From contig OX485808.1 in NCBI GenBank assembly GCA_950295325.1, positions 18,994,527-19,058,526 on the forward strand: 64,000 nucleotides of DNA. The letters are read 5' to 3'. The notes under the pieces were generated by a model, which saw nothing but the letters and a program-made list of their open reading frames with translations, was not told where the DNA came from and did not search any database. The stretch comes from Polytrichum commune (taxonomy: Eukaryota; Streptophyta; Polytrichopsida; Polytrichales; Polytrichaceae). A program made the position numbers and the translations under genes. Positions 54,679 to 64,000 of the stretch are shown here, in pieces; the stretch's first letter is position 1; every line of letters begins with the position of its first letter.

Positions 54679-54759
54679 GACATACAGGAGTGTTGTCTTA
54701 ATTGTCATTAATTGTCATGTGTCCTAAGGTGAACAATTAAGACAACACTCCTGTATGTC
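54679..54759. repeat. 26-bp perfect inverted repeat with 29-nt loop
   Basis: GACATACAGGAGTGTTGTCT (54679) is the reverse complement of AGACAACACTCCTGTATGTC (ending 54759); the stem extends to 26 bp. It could form a stable hairpin or mark the two ends of a collapsed element. Confidence 0.75.
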
Positions 54760-55759
54760 CTTTAAGGAATCAAAAGGATATCTTAGATGACCCTATTCCT
54801 TCTAAATTGACTTTGTCGGTGTACTCGATATGGAGTATGAAATGTAAGTATGATCCAAAATATGCTTCACAATACAAATCTAAGCATACCAAGCATGTGA
54901 AGTTATCCAAAAAAGTCCGTTTTCCGTTAGACGGCCAAAAGTAGTACCCCAACTGTGAATGGCCCTTACTGTTATGGGTTATGTTTTCCGGATACTTGAG
55001 CTGGACTTTATAGTACTCAAGTAATACGTGTCATTTCAATTTCTAGTGTGTCAATTGACGTGTGGTTTTTTTCTTCACAAGTCACAGTACATGTCAATTT
55101 CTAGATTGTGCGTGTCAATTGACGTGCATTTTTTTTTTGTGCAAGTTTTTGCGTGTCAAAAGAGAAAAACTTGCAAAAACTTTGTCAAACATATACACTG
55201 GATGGGATTATGATATCTGAAGTATTTATTCTCAAATCAATGTATGGACCCATGAACATAGCTCATTAATTGAGTAATGTTTATGGGTTTGAAAGAGGGG
55301 CTAATCATGCCAACTTGACATTCATGGACCTTGATTCTTGGATCAACTTTGAATAATTGGTATGGAAGGCTAAAGCTAACTTTAAACTTAGGTAATTTTG
55401 AAAAGGGCTCTCTATTCCAACATAATATATTTATTCTTCCCTTAAGTTTTTCCATGTCAGTGTCAATCTTACATTGGTTGAGACCGATTTGAATCCCACA
55501 AGGAAATTACATTCTAGCACTAGTAAAATGAAATCAAATGGCCTCTATGGTAGTTGAGACTCAAAGAGAACATTATCGTGCTTACGCCTTATGAAGTTAA
55601 GCTTTGCATAACCATTTTCAATATTAAAATCATTGAAAAAATCCATGGCATAGACACTATAGTAGTAGGAAGGCCAATTCCTTTTTGTCCTTAATATAGA
55701 CATTATTAGGACACAAATGACCAAGCATGACATGTGTGGTCCATTGAGACCACCTATGT
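54760..55759. other. intergenic DNA with a dispersed repeat
   Basis: 55288-55357 (GAAAGAGGGGCTAATCATGC, then ACATTCATGGACCTTGATTC) is another copy of a motif found at 25715-25790, 46300-46370 and 47492-47560. No gene seen. Confidence 0.5.
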
Positions 55760-56420
55760 CAAAAATTAATCATCTTGGACTTGTCTTTGTTTTTTTTTAG
55801 ACAGAAAGCCAACTGAGCCAACGCCAAATGAATTGAAACAAAGAGAAAATGCGCCCTCACAAAGGGGAGGCAGGACCCCTTGGGCGCAAGACACTGCCAC
55901 GTAAAAGAGACAAACTGACGACAACCACCAAGGACAACCCACCACGACCGCCCAACCAAGAACAACCCCCAAACCCCCAAACCTCCAAGAAACCACACCA
56001 GAGTCCTACCTATTGCCTAATCGTTTTTTCCAATTCCATTCAATGTGCAGATTGTGTCTCTTACAGAGAACATTTATGGCTCCCCAAGTTTTGTCGAAGA
56101 CTTGAAGCATATTGACCGCCGAGAAAGGGCTAATCTTGATGTGTTTGATCACACGCTTCCACGCCAACTTGGTGTAGATGATAATTTCATCCCAAATCCG
56201 ATGTTTGACCTTAGATTCGTGCCATTGTTAATGGTTAAACACTTTGTCATTTCGTTCAATCCAAATAGTCCAGAGTGTAATGCCTCTAAGGAGATGCCAA
56301 ATTTTGTTCATTTTGCCATATATTTTGGGGATTTTTTCCCCAAACACTGCTTGCTTCCAGTTAAAACGGTCGTAGTTGCCCGATGTTACCCCACATAGTT
56401 GTGGTATATTTGGGCCACCC
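55760..56420 (-). pseudogene. LINE reverse-transcriptase C-terminal fragment
   Basis: The minus strand reads YDRFNWKQAVFGEKIPKIYG, KIWHLLRGITLWTIWIERND and, after an in-frame TAA, WHESKVKHRIWDEII. This is the zinc-binding/C-terminal part of plant LINE ORF2 proteins. The rest has decayed. Confidence 0.6.
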
Positions 56421-57404
56421 CTTTCTGAGGGAGCCTAAAAGTTTCACACAAGCCTTTTAGTGAAGATGGCCTGCACTTGCAAGTGCCCAAGCCGAACCCT
56501 GATGATAGGTGTATAACGTGAGTACTTAGATTTTTAAGGGAAATTAAATATACGTTTTAGTACCTCCGGAGGTTGGATCTTAGTTTTTTACTATTGTGGC
56601 TCTAAACTTCACTAATCAATTTCATATCTAGTTTTAACCTTAACCTACAACTTATTCTAAGTGCAGACACACCAGCCTTGAAACCAAGACAATCCTAACT
56701 TGTGAATTGGGATGGTTCGGATACACACCAACCGGGTATGACTCATACCACCCTAGCTCAATGAACGGAATAACAACGATTTGATGGACCATTCAATTTT
56801 TCTTATTTCTTTACTTAGTTATATTTAATTTCCTAAGCGGTGGGACTTGGCCTAAGTCCCACCCTTTACACAAATTCCTTCTTAATTAGTTAATTTCGTT
56901 TGCACATCCTACCTCACTATATTCATATATTAGGCATCACCCCTTACCTAGTTAATGCACCCCTTACCTCGGAACCTTCTAAGGCCTCATGCAGGTCCTT
57001 TGAAGGTCGAGTGACATCCCAAACCCTTCGGACTTCAACGGTCCGAAGGGTGGTGTCACCCTACCGAGTTAAATTTCCGATTCGGGCTCTTGCCAACAAG
57101 GGTTTACGATTTGTTTTGTATGTTTTAATTGTTAAGTGTGTTTACACTAGATAAACCACGAAATGCAACTTAATGGGACTAGGGTGACGGACAACCTGTA
57201 GGTTTAACCTGTTGCAGGATCTTCACAAATTGGGGCCATCACTCCCAATCTATGGGGCCAACAACACAATAGTAGATTCGCAGGTCATTAATCCCACATT
57301 TTTACCAACAACATTCAGAGTGGTCGTGTTGGTGATTAATCCGACTTACCACATACAAAACTTGCTAATAAATAAAGCTACTACCACAAAACATATCAAG
57401 GGTC
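56421..57404. other. intergenic DNA, no gene recognised
   Basis: AT-rich, with no domain-bearing frame. Near 57010-57060 there is a small self-complementary segment (CTTCGGACTTCAACGGTCCGAAGG). Confidence 0.45.
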
Positions 57405-57953
57405 TGTCGTGTAAATACCAATCGTGTATCACTGCAGCTCGAGTACCAACAACCACTAACGAACAACACTAAAACATAGCAAGGTCACATATGAACAACA
57501 CATCTCGACAGAGAAGGAAGAGAGTAGAACACTCATAATAGCTCTAAATCTCTCTTCAAATGCACATAATTAATCAAGCTATCTCTCACTCCACCAAGGG
57601 AGAATCCAAGAGTGTAAGTAGAGGGAGAAGAACTCAAGATTTATTGCAAAATCATGCAATCTATACCTCACACAAGCTCTCTCCACACATTAACTCACAA
57701 AACTTGACTTGGCAAGAATGCCAAGCCAAGGAGGAGGCTCCTCACTTAGGAGCCTCACTTTCCAAAACTAAGGTTCATCCATCCAACTCTAAATGGGTGA
57801 AGCCCAATGGATAAGGTGCGGCCGCCGACGCCGCATACCGTGACAGCTGTCGTGTAAATACCGATCGTGTGTCACTGCAGCTCGAGTACCAACAACCACT
57901 AACGAACAACACTAAAACATAGCAAGGTCACACATGAACAACACATCTCGACA
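57405..57953. mobile_element. TRIM-like pair of 106-bp direct terminal repeats
   Basis: Repeats at 57405-57510 and 57848-57953 are near-identical, begin TGTCGTGTAAATACC and end CATCTCGACA (TG...CA), and are separated by 337 bp without a gene. This is the layout of a terminal-repeat retrotransposon in miniature. No target duplication or primer-binding site was recognised, so the call is moderate. Confidence 0.5.
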
Positions 57954-57997
57954 TGCCCCCCCTTAGCTGACTATGGAGTCCTGCCAAGCAGCTAGGA

Positions 57998-58935
57998 TGT
58001 CGCGCACCTCTCCATGAGGAGTGCCCGCAACACCATGGGCACAAGGGGGACCCCGGAGTGACACCCGGGACTTGTGGCGCCATTGGTGAGAGGGCCCAAG
58101 TATTCTTAGTGTGGGTGAGGGCCCCGGGCGTTGAGAACGCCTCTCACCCATGGGGACTAAGAGTCATGAGGGTAAGGCCATAAGTTGTGAGTAGCTTATG
58201 GCGGTGGAATTCTAGAATGCTAAGGAACACCTCAATCGGAGGTGCTAGCTAGGAGATATGGCCATTTGAGTGGGGCGCTGTCCCGGGACAGCACCCTGGG
58301 ACAGCAGTGACCTGGGAGTGGTGCCCGGGACTGCCAAGATTTGAAGAGCCATAACTTCCTCAATACTTGCCCGAATGAGGCAAGTGAGGGGTCCATCGGC
58401 ATCTACGCAAAGAGTAGGTGACGATAGAGTGGTCGCTTGAGAGCATCTGACATCATATGTAGAAGTTATTGTGGTCTGAAGCTGCTGGGGGGGTTCCAGC
58501 CCCAGCGGCTAAGGAAAAATGTCCACTTGGCCCCAACCCTTGTAGAGAGACAAAAGGATACTTGATGGTGGGGTAGGGGCCCCGCCCAAAGTCCTAGAGG
58601 CTTATATGGGTGAGGCGGCTTAGCCGACCGACCCCCCCGGAGCATACTTGGCAATGTGCTCCGGGTAGTTGTAGTGTTGTTTTGGCAACACGATGATCAA
58701 CTCAAGAGTGGACTTCCATGGATGGAAGTCCACCTTAGCCATTGGCTACCTATTAAGGGGAGAGTCCCGAATGCATGTGTAGGAGGGTTTGGTGACCTAG
58801 CCATGAGTTTGAAGGTCCACGGTTTTGGGAGCTAACCATGCATGTGCGTGGGATGTGCAGGTTAGCGCTCGTGGCACTTGCTAGGTTGGAAAGGCGGTCA
58901 AGCTAAGTGAAGGAAAACTAGCAAGGGTTGCGACA
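57998..58935 (-). mobile_element. solo LTR (C) with target duplication TAGGA
   Basis: 938 bp starting TGTCGCGCACCTCTCC and ending AGCAAGGGTTGCGACA, flanked by TAGGA at 57993-57997 and 58936-58940. It is the inverse orientation of LTR A (59210-60183); both end in matching TGTCGC.../...GCGACA termini. No internal region, so a solo LTR left by LTR-LTR recombination. It contains the TGTCCCGGGACA palindrome near 58279. Confidence 0.85.
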
Positions 58936-59209
58936 TAGGACCAACGCCAATCCAAGGGTATGGATAATGACGGATTGCTCTACAACCAACTAGCGTGGCG
59001 AACGTCATCCCAAGGAACTGTAGGTTGGGTGCAATGTGAGCCCCATCCTTAATCGCCTCTGATGGTTGGCCATCAGATTCCACAGAATTAATTTCACCGC
59101 CTCATATCGATTGCGTCTCTAAGCCATAACTCCTCATCTTCCATTTGGGCAGGCACAAGATGATGAAAACCACACATGATCATTCAGTACGATTGGTAGA
59201 AGCACCAAG
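58936..59209 (-). mobile_element. 3' region of the interrupted Ty3/gypsy element
   Basis: Internal sequence left between two solo LTRs. On the minus strand the integrase frame, resuming after LTR A is skipped, ends here after a few codons (ASTNRTE, stop). Non-coding 3' DNA follows. Confidence 0.55.
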
Positions 59210-60183
59210 TGTCGCAACCCTTGCTAGCCCCCTTAACAATCTTGCTAACTTTCAATTCTAGCAAAGGTTACGAGTGGCTAACCCTTCGCATACCGCCATG
59301 CTAATGGTTAGCTCCTCTCACCCCGGACCTTGTAGTTCATAGAAGGGGAACCAACCCTCCTACTTTGCTTTCGGGACTCATCCCTTAATCGGTAACCAAT
59401 CCTTAGATGTGGACTTCCATCCATGGAAGTCCAATCTTATGTTGATCATCGTGTTGCCGGAGCAACACTACAACAACCCGAACCATACTAGGCAACTATG
59501 GCCTCACATTAGGCAAATGCCAATGGAGGCCGTGCCGTTCGGCCTCGGGTGGGTGAGGCCACACCACCTCACCCATATAAGCCTCTAGGACTTCACGCGG
59601 GGCCCCTACCCCACCGTCAACCAACCTCTTGTCTTTCTACCAAGAGTTGGGGCCAAGTGGACATTTTCCTTTAGCTGCTGGGCCTAGAACCCCCCCGCAG
59701 CTTCAGACCATCATAACTTCCTTGTATGATGTCTGATCATAACAACCAACCACTCCATCTTCATCTACGCGTCATGTAGATGCCGATGGACTCCTCACTT
59801 GCCCCATTCGGGCAAGTATTGAGGAAGTTATGCCTGTTTGAACCTTGGCAGTCCCGGGAATCACTCCCAGGCACTGCTGTACCAGGGCGCTGTCCCGGGA
59901 CAGCGCCCCACTCAAATGGCCATAACTCCTAGCTCACACCTCCGATTGAGGTGTTCTTGAGCTTTCTAGAATCACCACGCCATGAGCTACGCATAGCTTA
60001 TGGCCTTACCCTTGTGCCTCCTAGTCTCCGTGGGTGGGAGGCGTTCCCAACGCCCGGGGCCCTCACCCACACTAGGATCACTTGGGCCCTTTCACCAACG
60101 GCGCCACAAGTCCCGGGTGTCACTCCGGGGTCCCCCTTGTGCCCATGGTGTTTCGGGCACTCCTCATGGAGAGGTGCGCGACA
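59210..60183 (+). mobile_element. solo LTR (A) with target duplication CCAAG
   Basis: 974 bp, TGTCGCAACCCTTGCTAGCC ... GAGGTGCGCGACA, flanked by CCAAG at 59205-59209 and 60184-60188. It lies inside the minus-strand integrase gene, a few codons from its stop. It carries a 24-bp perfect palindrome GGGCGCTGTCCCGGGACAGC... at 59885-59908. Confidence 0.85.
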
Positions 60184-60641
60184 CCAAGTACCGAAGATCC
60201 TCGACAGCGAGGACAACTCCACTGTCCAGATGGTAGAGAAGTCAAGGGTGGCCTCAAGCATGCCATGTGCCAACCACGTTGACATTGATCACACAAGAGC
60301 ATAGTAACCGCTTCTTTCTTCTCTCCACACACAAAACATGGAAGACCCTCTGGCACGACGGCCAGTTCAGGATGAACTGTACCCTCAATGGGTAGATGAT
60401 ATGGGGCACAGTTTTTGGAATGCTCGCGACATTCCCTACCATCATTGCCTTCCAACAACAACAAACCACTCAGCAACACCTCCTTCACCCGAAGGATAGT
60501 GCGCCCCGCCCTGACATCCAATGTCGTAGGCGCCTTGCGTTGGAGATAAACATAATCCCCTTGCCGGAATCTCCGCAACTGAGGTTGGTAAGCACCACTG
60601 CGAATGCGTGCATAACGCAATGTGTCACGGTGCTGAGCAAT
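60184..60641 (-). pseudogene. Ty3/gypsy integrase C-terminus with PHD finger
   Basis: The minus strand reads IAQHRDTLRYARIRSGAYQP, LRRFRQGDYVYLQRKAPTTL (the basic C-terminal barrel of gypsy integrases), then EGTVHPELAVVPEGLPC and a C4HC3 PHD finger: CFVC, CDQC, GWHMAC, WSCPRC. PHD fingers read histone H3 tails, so the finger may guide integration; that role is inference. The frame begins at LTR B, which interrupts it. The upstream part continues beyond that LTR at 63905-64000. LTR A interrupts the extreme C-terminus. Confidence 0.8.
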
Positions 60642-63600
60642 TGTCGCACCCCTTGCTAGCCCCCCTTGACAATCTTGCCAATTTTCAATTCTAGCAAAGG
60701 TTACGAGCGCTAACCATTCGCATTCCGCCATGCTAATGGTTAACTCCTCCTACCCCGGACCATATAATTAAAAGGAGGGGAACCAACCTTCGTACTTTGC
60801 TTTCGGGACTCACCCCTTAATCGGTAACCAATTCCCAAATGTGGACTTCCATCCATGGAAGTCCAATCCCATGTTAATCATCGCGTTGCCGGAGCAACAC
60901 TACAACAACCCGAACCATACTAGGCAACTATGGCCTCACAATAGGCCAAAGACCATGGAGGCCGTGCCGTTCGGCCTCGGGTGGGTGAGGCATGTTCAGT
61001 AGCAACATTGCAGAAGAAGAAAAGAGACACATCGACATTCAAACGGCACTTAATCAACGAGCATGCAACTTGACAAGAAGGATTCATGGAGAAAGAGAAG
61101 AGCAACACCGAAGAAAAACGCCGAAGAAGCTTTCGACCATAGAGCTCGGCCACGGCCTTAGGGTCCCTTTCCCACGGCTTTACACACCTTACGCGCGGTT
61201 ATAGGTCCTAGTACCCACGGCAATGGGTACTCAGCGGGTTTATGAAGGAAACTTAGGACTTAAGAATAAAAGGACACTAAGTAAGCATGTAAGGACTTAT
61301 AGGGGAAATATATAGGGGTATATAGGGGATTATTAGAGAAGCATATTATGACTTATAGGAAGAATATATGAGGACATATAGGGTATAAGATTTTGAGGAT
61401 CAATGACTATGTGAGAAGACATTAGGAATATAAGATTTTGAGGATCAACGATTATGATAAGAGGCATTATGACGGAGTATATAGGAATGTGGCAATTTTA
61501 AGAACATGATATTAAATGTAGAACAATTTTGAAGATGCATTATGAGCATATAGAACAAAGATAGATTTTACTAGTATGTTTTTAATACAAACCATTTAGA
61601 ATCAATCAATTATGAAGACTTGATTGGATTCTCAAAAGAATTACAATGTAGCCACGACAAAGATATAGTAAAATCTTCATACTACGAACATTAGGGTAGT
61701 GAAACGGTTATAACCGTTTAAGATATAAATCATCTACATATATTGAAGATAGATAGCTATTTAGAAAAGTGGAGATCACAACCACTCTTAATATAGATTT
61801 TAGATTAGGAAGAAAAGACTATATAAGGGAAGAAAATTAGGAGACTTACACCTCATTTTCTACACAACGAAGTTATCTTAAATTTGAATGTCAAGAATCA
61901 CTTGAAGCTTTTGTAACTCTCCTCTCGAGGAACTTTTGCAATACACTTATCTTTTCTACAATATGAGTGATCTCTCTTACCTCTCCCTCTCAATTTGAAC
62001 TACGAGTCGTCAATGGTACTTTGTAGCTTAAGTGATTGATCAACCGAGAGTAGAGTAGATTGAGTAGACTCTTTTGAGAAAGAACTCAAAAGATAGTGTG
62101 AGGGTGAAAACAAAGCGCTCAAGACAATTTGGAGAATCAATGGAACTTTGAGAGAGATTGATATGAGAAAGCAATTGTCAATTTATACAACTTGAGTGAA
62201 GGAAGCACGATTATCTTTCAAAGCGGAACTTATCATTGATCTCCTCAAAAGGGAATTATAAATATATATGTGATTGAATGCTTGAAGAATTATATTGCAT
62301 GAATGATTAAAGTGAAACCTCTTAACGATTACAAACTCCTTCAAAAGAGGAGGAGCTTATTATTATAACTACATAATCGACTTATAAGTATTATACATAT
62401 TATCCTACATATTGATTGTTGAACTTATGATTGACAAGAATGATGAAGACATTAATTCACATCAAAGTTTGAATACATATGAATGAAGTAATATTGATAT
62501 AAGATAATCTACTTATTACATTTGTTATTGAACCTCTTTCCTTTAAGATACTTTGTGAGTTGTTGGATGTCATTAACAATTGAAGAAGAGTTCTTTTCTC
62601 TTGAGTAAATCTCAAGAGTATTATAATTATTTCTCGTCATCAAAACACTTTGAAGTTAAACGTGACATTGCAAAACAATTAATGAAGTGCTCATGAACTT
62701 ATAACTACCATATGTATATTTGTCAAAGTTACAATGTTATAAGTAGTAACACTTGAGCTTAAAAATGAAGACTCAAGAATATGAGATCTTCTTCGTCATT
62801 ATAAGATGACTATCATTTAGGTGATTGATGTTATGAACTACGAATCTTAAGAATTCATACAACTTATTGAAACTATATTGTTATCATGCATATTATACAC
62901 CTCTTGAAACCTTTTCTAATCTAATGATTCTTATTATCGATGATGCCTTACATTGAGGGTGAGAATTAAGATTATGAGATTGTGTTCACTCCAATAATAT
63001 ATTCATATCATAAGGAGAAGAGAAGAATTATTAATTAGAGGACCGAACATATTAATGAGGCACGGTAGTTCTCAAGCGAATATAAATTTACGTGATGTCT
63101 CACCGTGAGTCTTCTTGAACTAAATTACAAAGGAACGACCCACGGGGTGCATCAAGGCCACACCACCTCACCCATATAAGCCTCTAGGACTCTACACGGG
63201 GCCCCTACCCCACCATCAAGAAACCTCTTGTCTCTCTACCAAGAGTTGGGGCCAAGTGTACACTTTCCTTTAGCTGCTGGGCCTAGAACCCCCCAGCAGC
63301 TTCAGACCATCATAACTTCCTTGTATGATGTTTGATCATAACAACCAACCACTCCATCTTCATCTACGCTTCACGTATATGCCGATGGATTCCTCACTTG
63401 CCCCATTCGGGCAAGTATTGAGGAAGTTATGCCTGTTTGAACCTTTGCAGTCCCGGGAATCTCTCCCAGGCACTGCTGTACCAGGGCGCTGTCCCGGGAC
63501 AGCGCCCCACTCAAATGGCCATAACTCCTAGCTCACACCTCCGATTGAGGTGATCTTGAGCATTCTAGAATCACCACGCCATGAGCTACGCATAGCTTAT

Positions 63601-63904
63601 GGCCTTACCCTCATGCCTCCTAGTCTCCGTGGGTGGGAGGCGTTCCCAACGCCCGGGGCCCTCACCCACACTAGGATCACTTGGGCCCTCTCACCAATGG
63701 CGCCACAAGTCCCGGGTATCACTCCAGGGTCCCCCTTGTGCCCATGGTGTTTCGGGCACTCCTCATGGAGAGGTGCGCGACACTCACGCACACTAGGATC
63801 ACTTGGGCCCTCTCACCAACGGCGCCACAAGTCCCGGGTGTCACTCCGAGGTCCCCCTTGTGCCCATGATGTTTCGGGCACTCCTTATGGAGAGGTGCGC
63901 GACA
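60642..63904 (+). mobile_element. solo LTR (B) inserted in the integrase gene, itself interrupted
   Basis: Begins TGTCGCACCCCTTGCTAGCC (60642) and ends GCGCGACA (63904). The flanks are GCAAT and TCAAT, a 5-bp duplication with one mismatch. Removing it rejoins the integrase frame exactly (MENLS-IAQHRD). It is split at 60991/63154 by a 2.16-kb insertion. Its last 122 bp are tandemly duplicated (63661-63782 and 63783-63904). It is otherwise closely similar to LTR A. Confidence 0.75.
60992..63153. mobile_element. 2.16-kb AT-rich insertion inside LTR B
   Basis: LTR A has the uninterrupted sequence GGGTGAGGCCACACC. Here the left flank AGGCA and right flank AGGCC border an insertion whose ends read TGTTCAGTAGC and GGTGCATCA (TG...CA). 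It contains a TATA-like CTATATAAGG at 61811 and no coding frame. It may be a long solo LTR of another family. Confidence 0.55.
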
Positions 63905-64000
63905 TCAATGGACAAATTCTCCATGGCCATAGGCATGGCCCTCTGGAAGAATTGGGCCCGCTCCTGCAAACACTCTGCCCAAATGTTTGGGTCATCCAAG
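63905..64000 (-). pseudogene. upstream part of the interrupted gypsy integrase (runs off the window)
   Basis: The minus strand reads LDDPNIWAECLQERAQFFQR then AMPMAMENLS, in frame with IAQHRDTLRYARI at 60600 once LTR B is skipped. The rest of the element lies to the right of the window. Confidence 0.75.

Noticed and set aside
55849-56398. Plus-strand frames of 88 and 117 residues
   Set aside because: They lie opposite a recognisable LINE fragment on the minus strand.
60642-60731. N-terminal 30 residues of the open frame ending at 60120 as integrase
   Set aside because: They are read through LTR B; true integrase sequence begins at IAQHRD and continues upstream only beyond 63904.

Overview
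This is a nuclear window from a land plant, most likely a moss or another non-seed plant. The evidence is introns with GT/AG borders, plant-type NB-ARC/LRR immune-receptor genes, and plant transposon families (MULE, hAT, PIF/Harbinger-like, pogo-like, LINE, Ty3/gypsy). The receptor genes carry kinase and alpha/beta-hydrolase modules, the N-terminal types known from bryophyte NLRs (kinase-NLRs in mosses, hydrolase-NLRs in liverworts). The species cannot be named from sequence alone.

Layout. 1-7.9 kb: two copies of a SWIM-domain (MULE-like) transposase unit, the second broken, with a GC-rich gag-like retroelement ORF and its LTR-like leader between them. 9.6-26.1 kb and 32.6-46.7 kb: two tandem copies of a minus-strand NLR locus. 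Copy B (42840 down to 32590) can be read as one gene: a 1.9-kb pseudokinase exon, an 11-nt microexon, three alpha/beta-hydrolase exons, then one exon with a helical domain, NB-ARC and LRRs. All splice phases agree, giving about 2,146 residues. Copy A has the same first five exons, but the NB-ARC part is gone. The duplication ends inside the last intron and runs straight into an LRR array of about 55 double-LRR units (about 110 LRRs, 8 kb, no stop).

Both copies have lost catalytic residues in both enzyme-like modules. The kinase HRD reads HPH and the DFG reads GGF; the hydrolase elbow GxSxG reads GHGYG. The N-terminus therefore looks like a double pseudoenzyme, suggesting a sensing, scaffold or decoy role rather than catalysis. 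I rate this as the main discovery in the window: a pseudokinase-pseudohydrolase-NB-ARC-LRR receptor beside a sister locus that lost its nucleotide switch and expanded its LRRs.

25-31 kb and 44.7-47.5 kb hold the upstream flanks of the two copies. These contain a large foldback and several element insertions that can be defined exactly, because the sister copy shows the empty site. 47.8-52.4 kb is a hAT transposase gene split in two and broken by stops and a frameshift, with a LINE 3' end and a 54-56-bp tandem repeat between the halves. 55.7-56.4 kb holds another decayed LINE. 57.4-64 kb is a nest of retroelements: a Ty3/gypsy integrase ending in a PHD finger (minus strand) is interrupted by solo LTRs with 5-bp target duplications, one of which carries a further 2.16-kb insertion.
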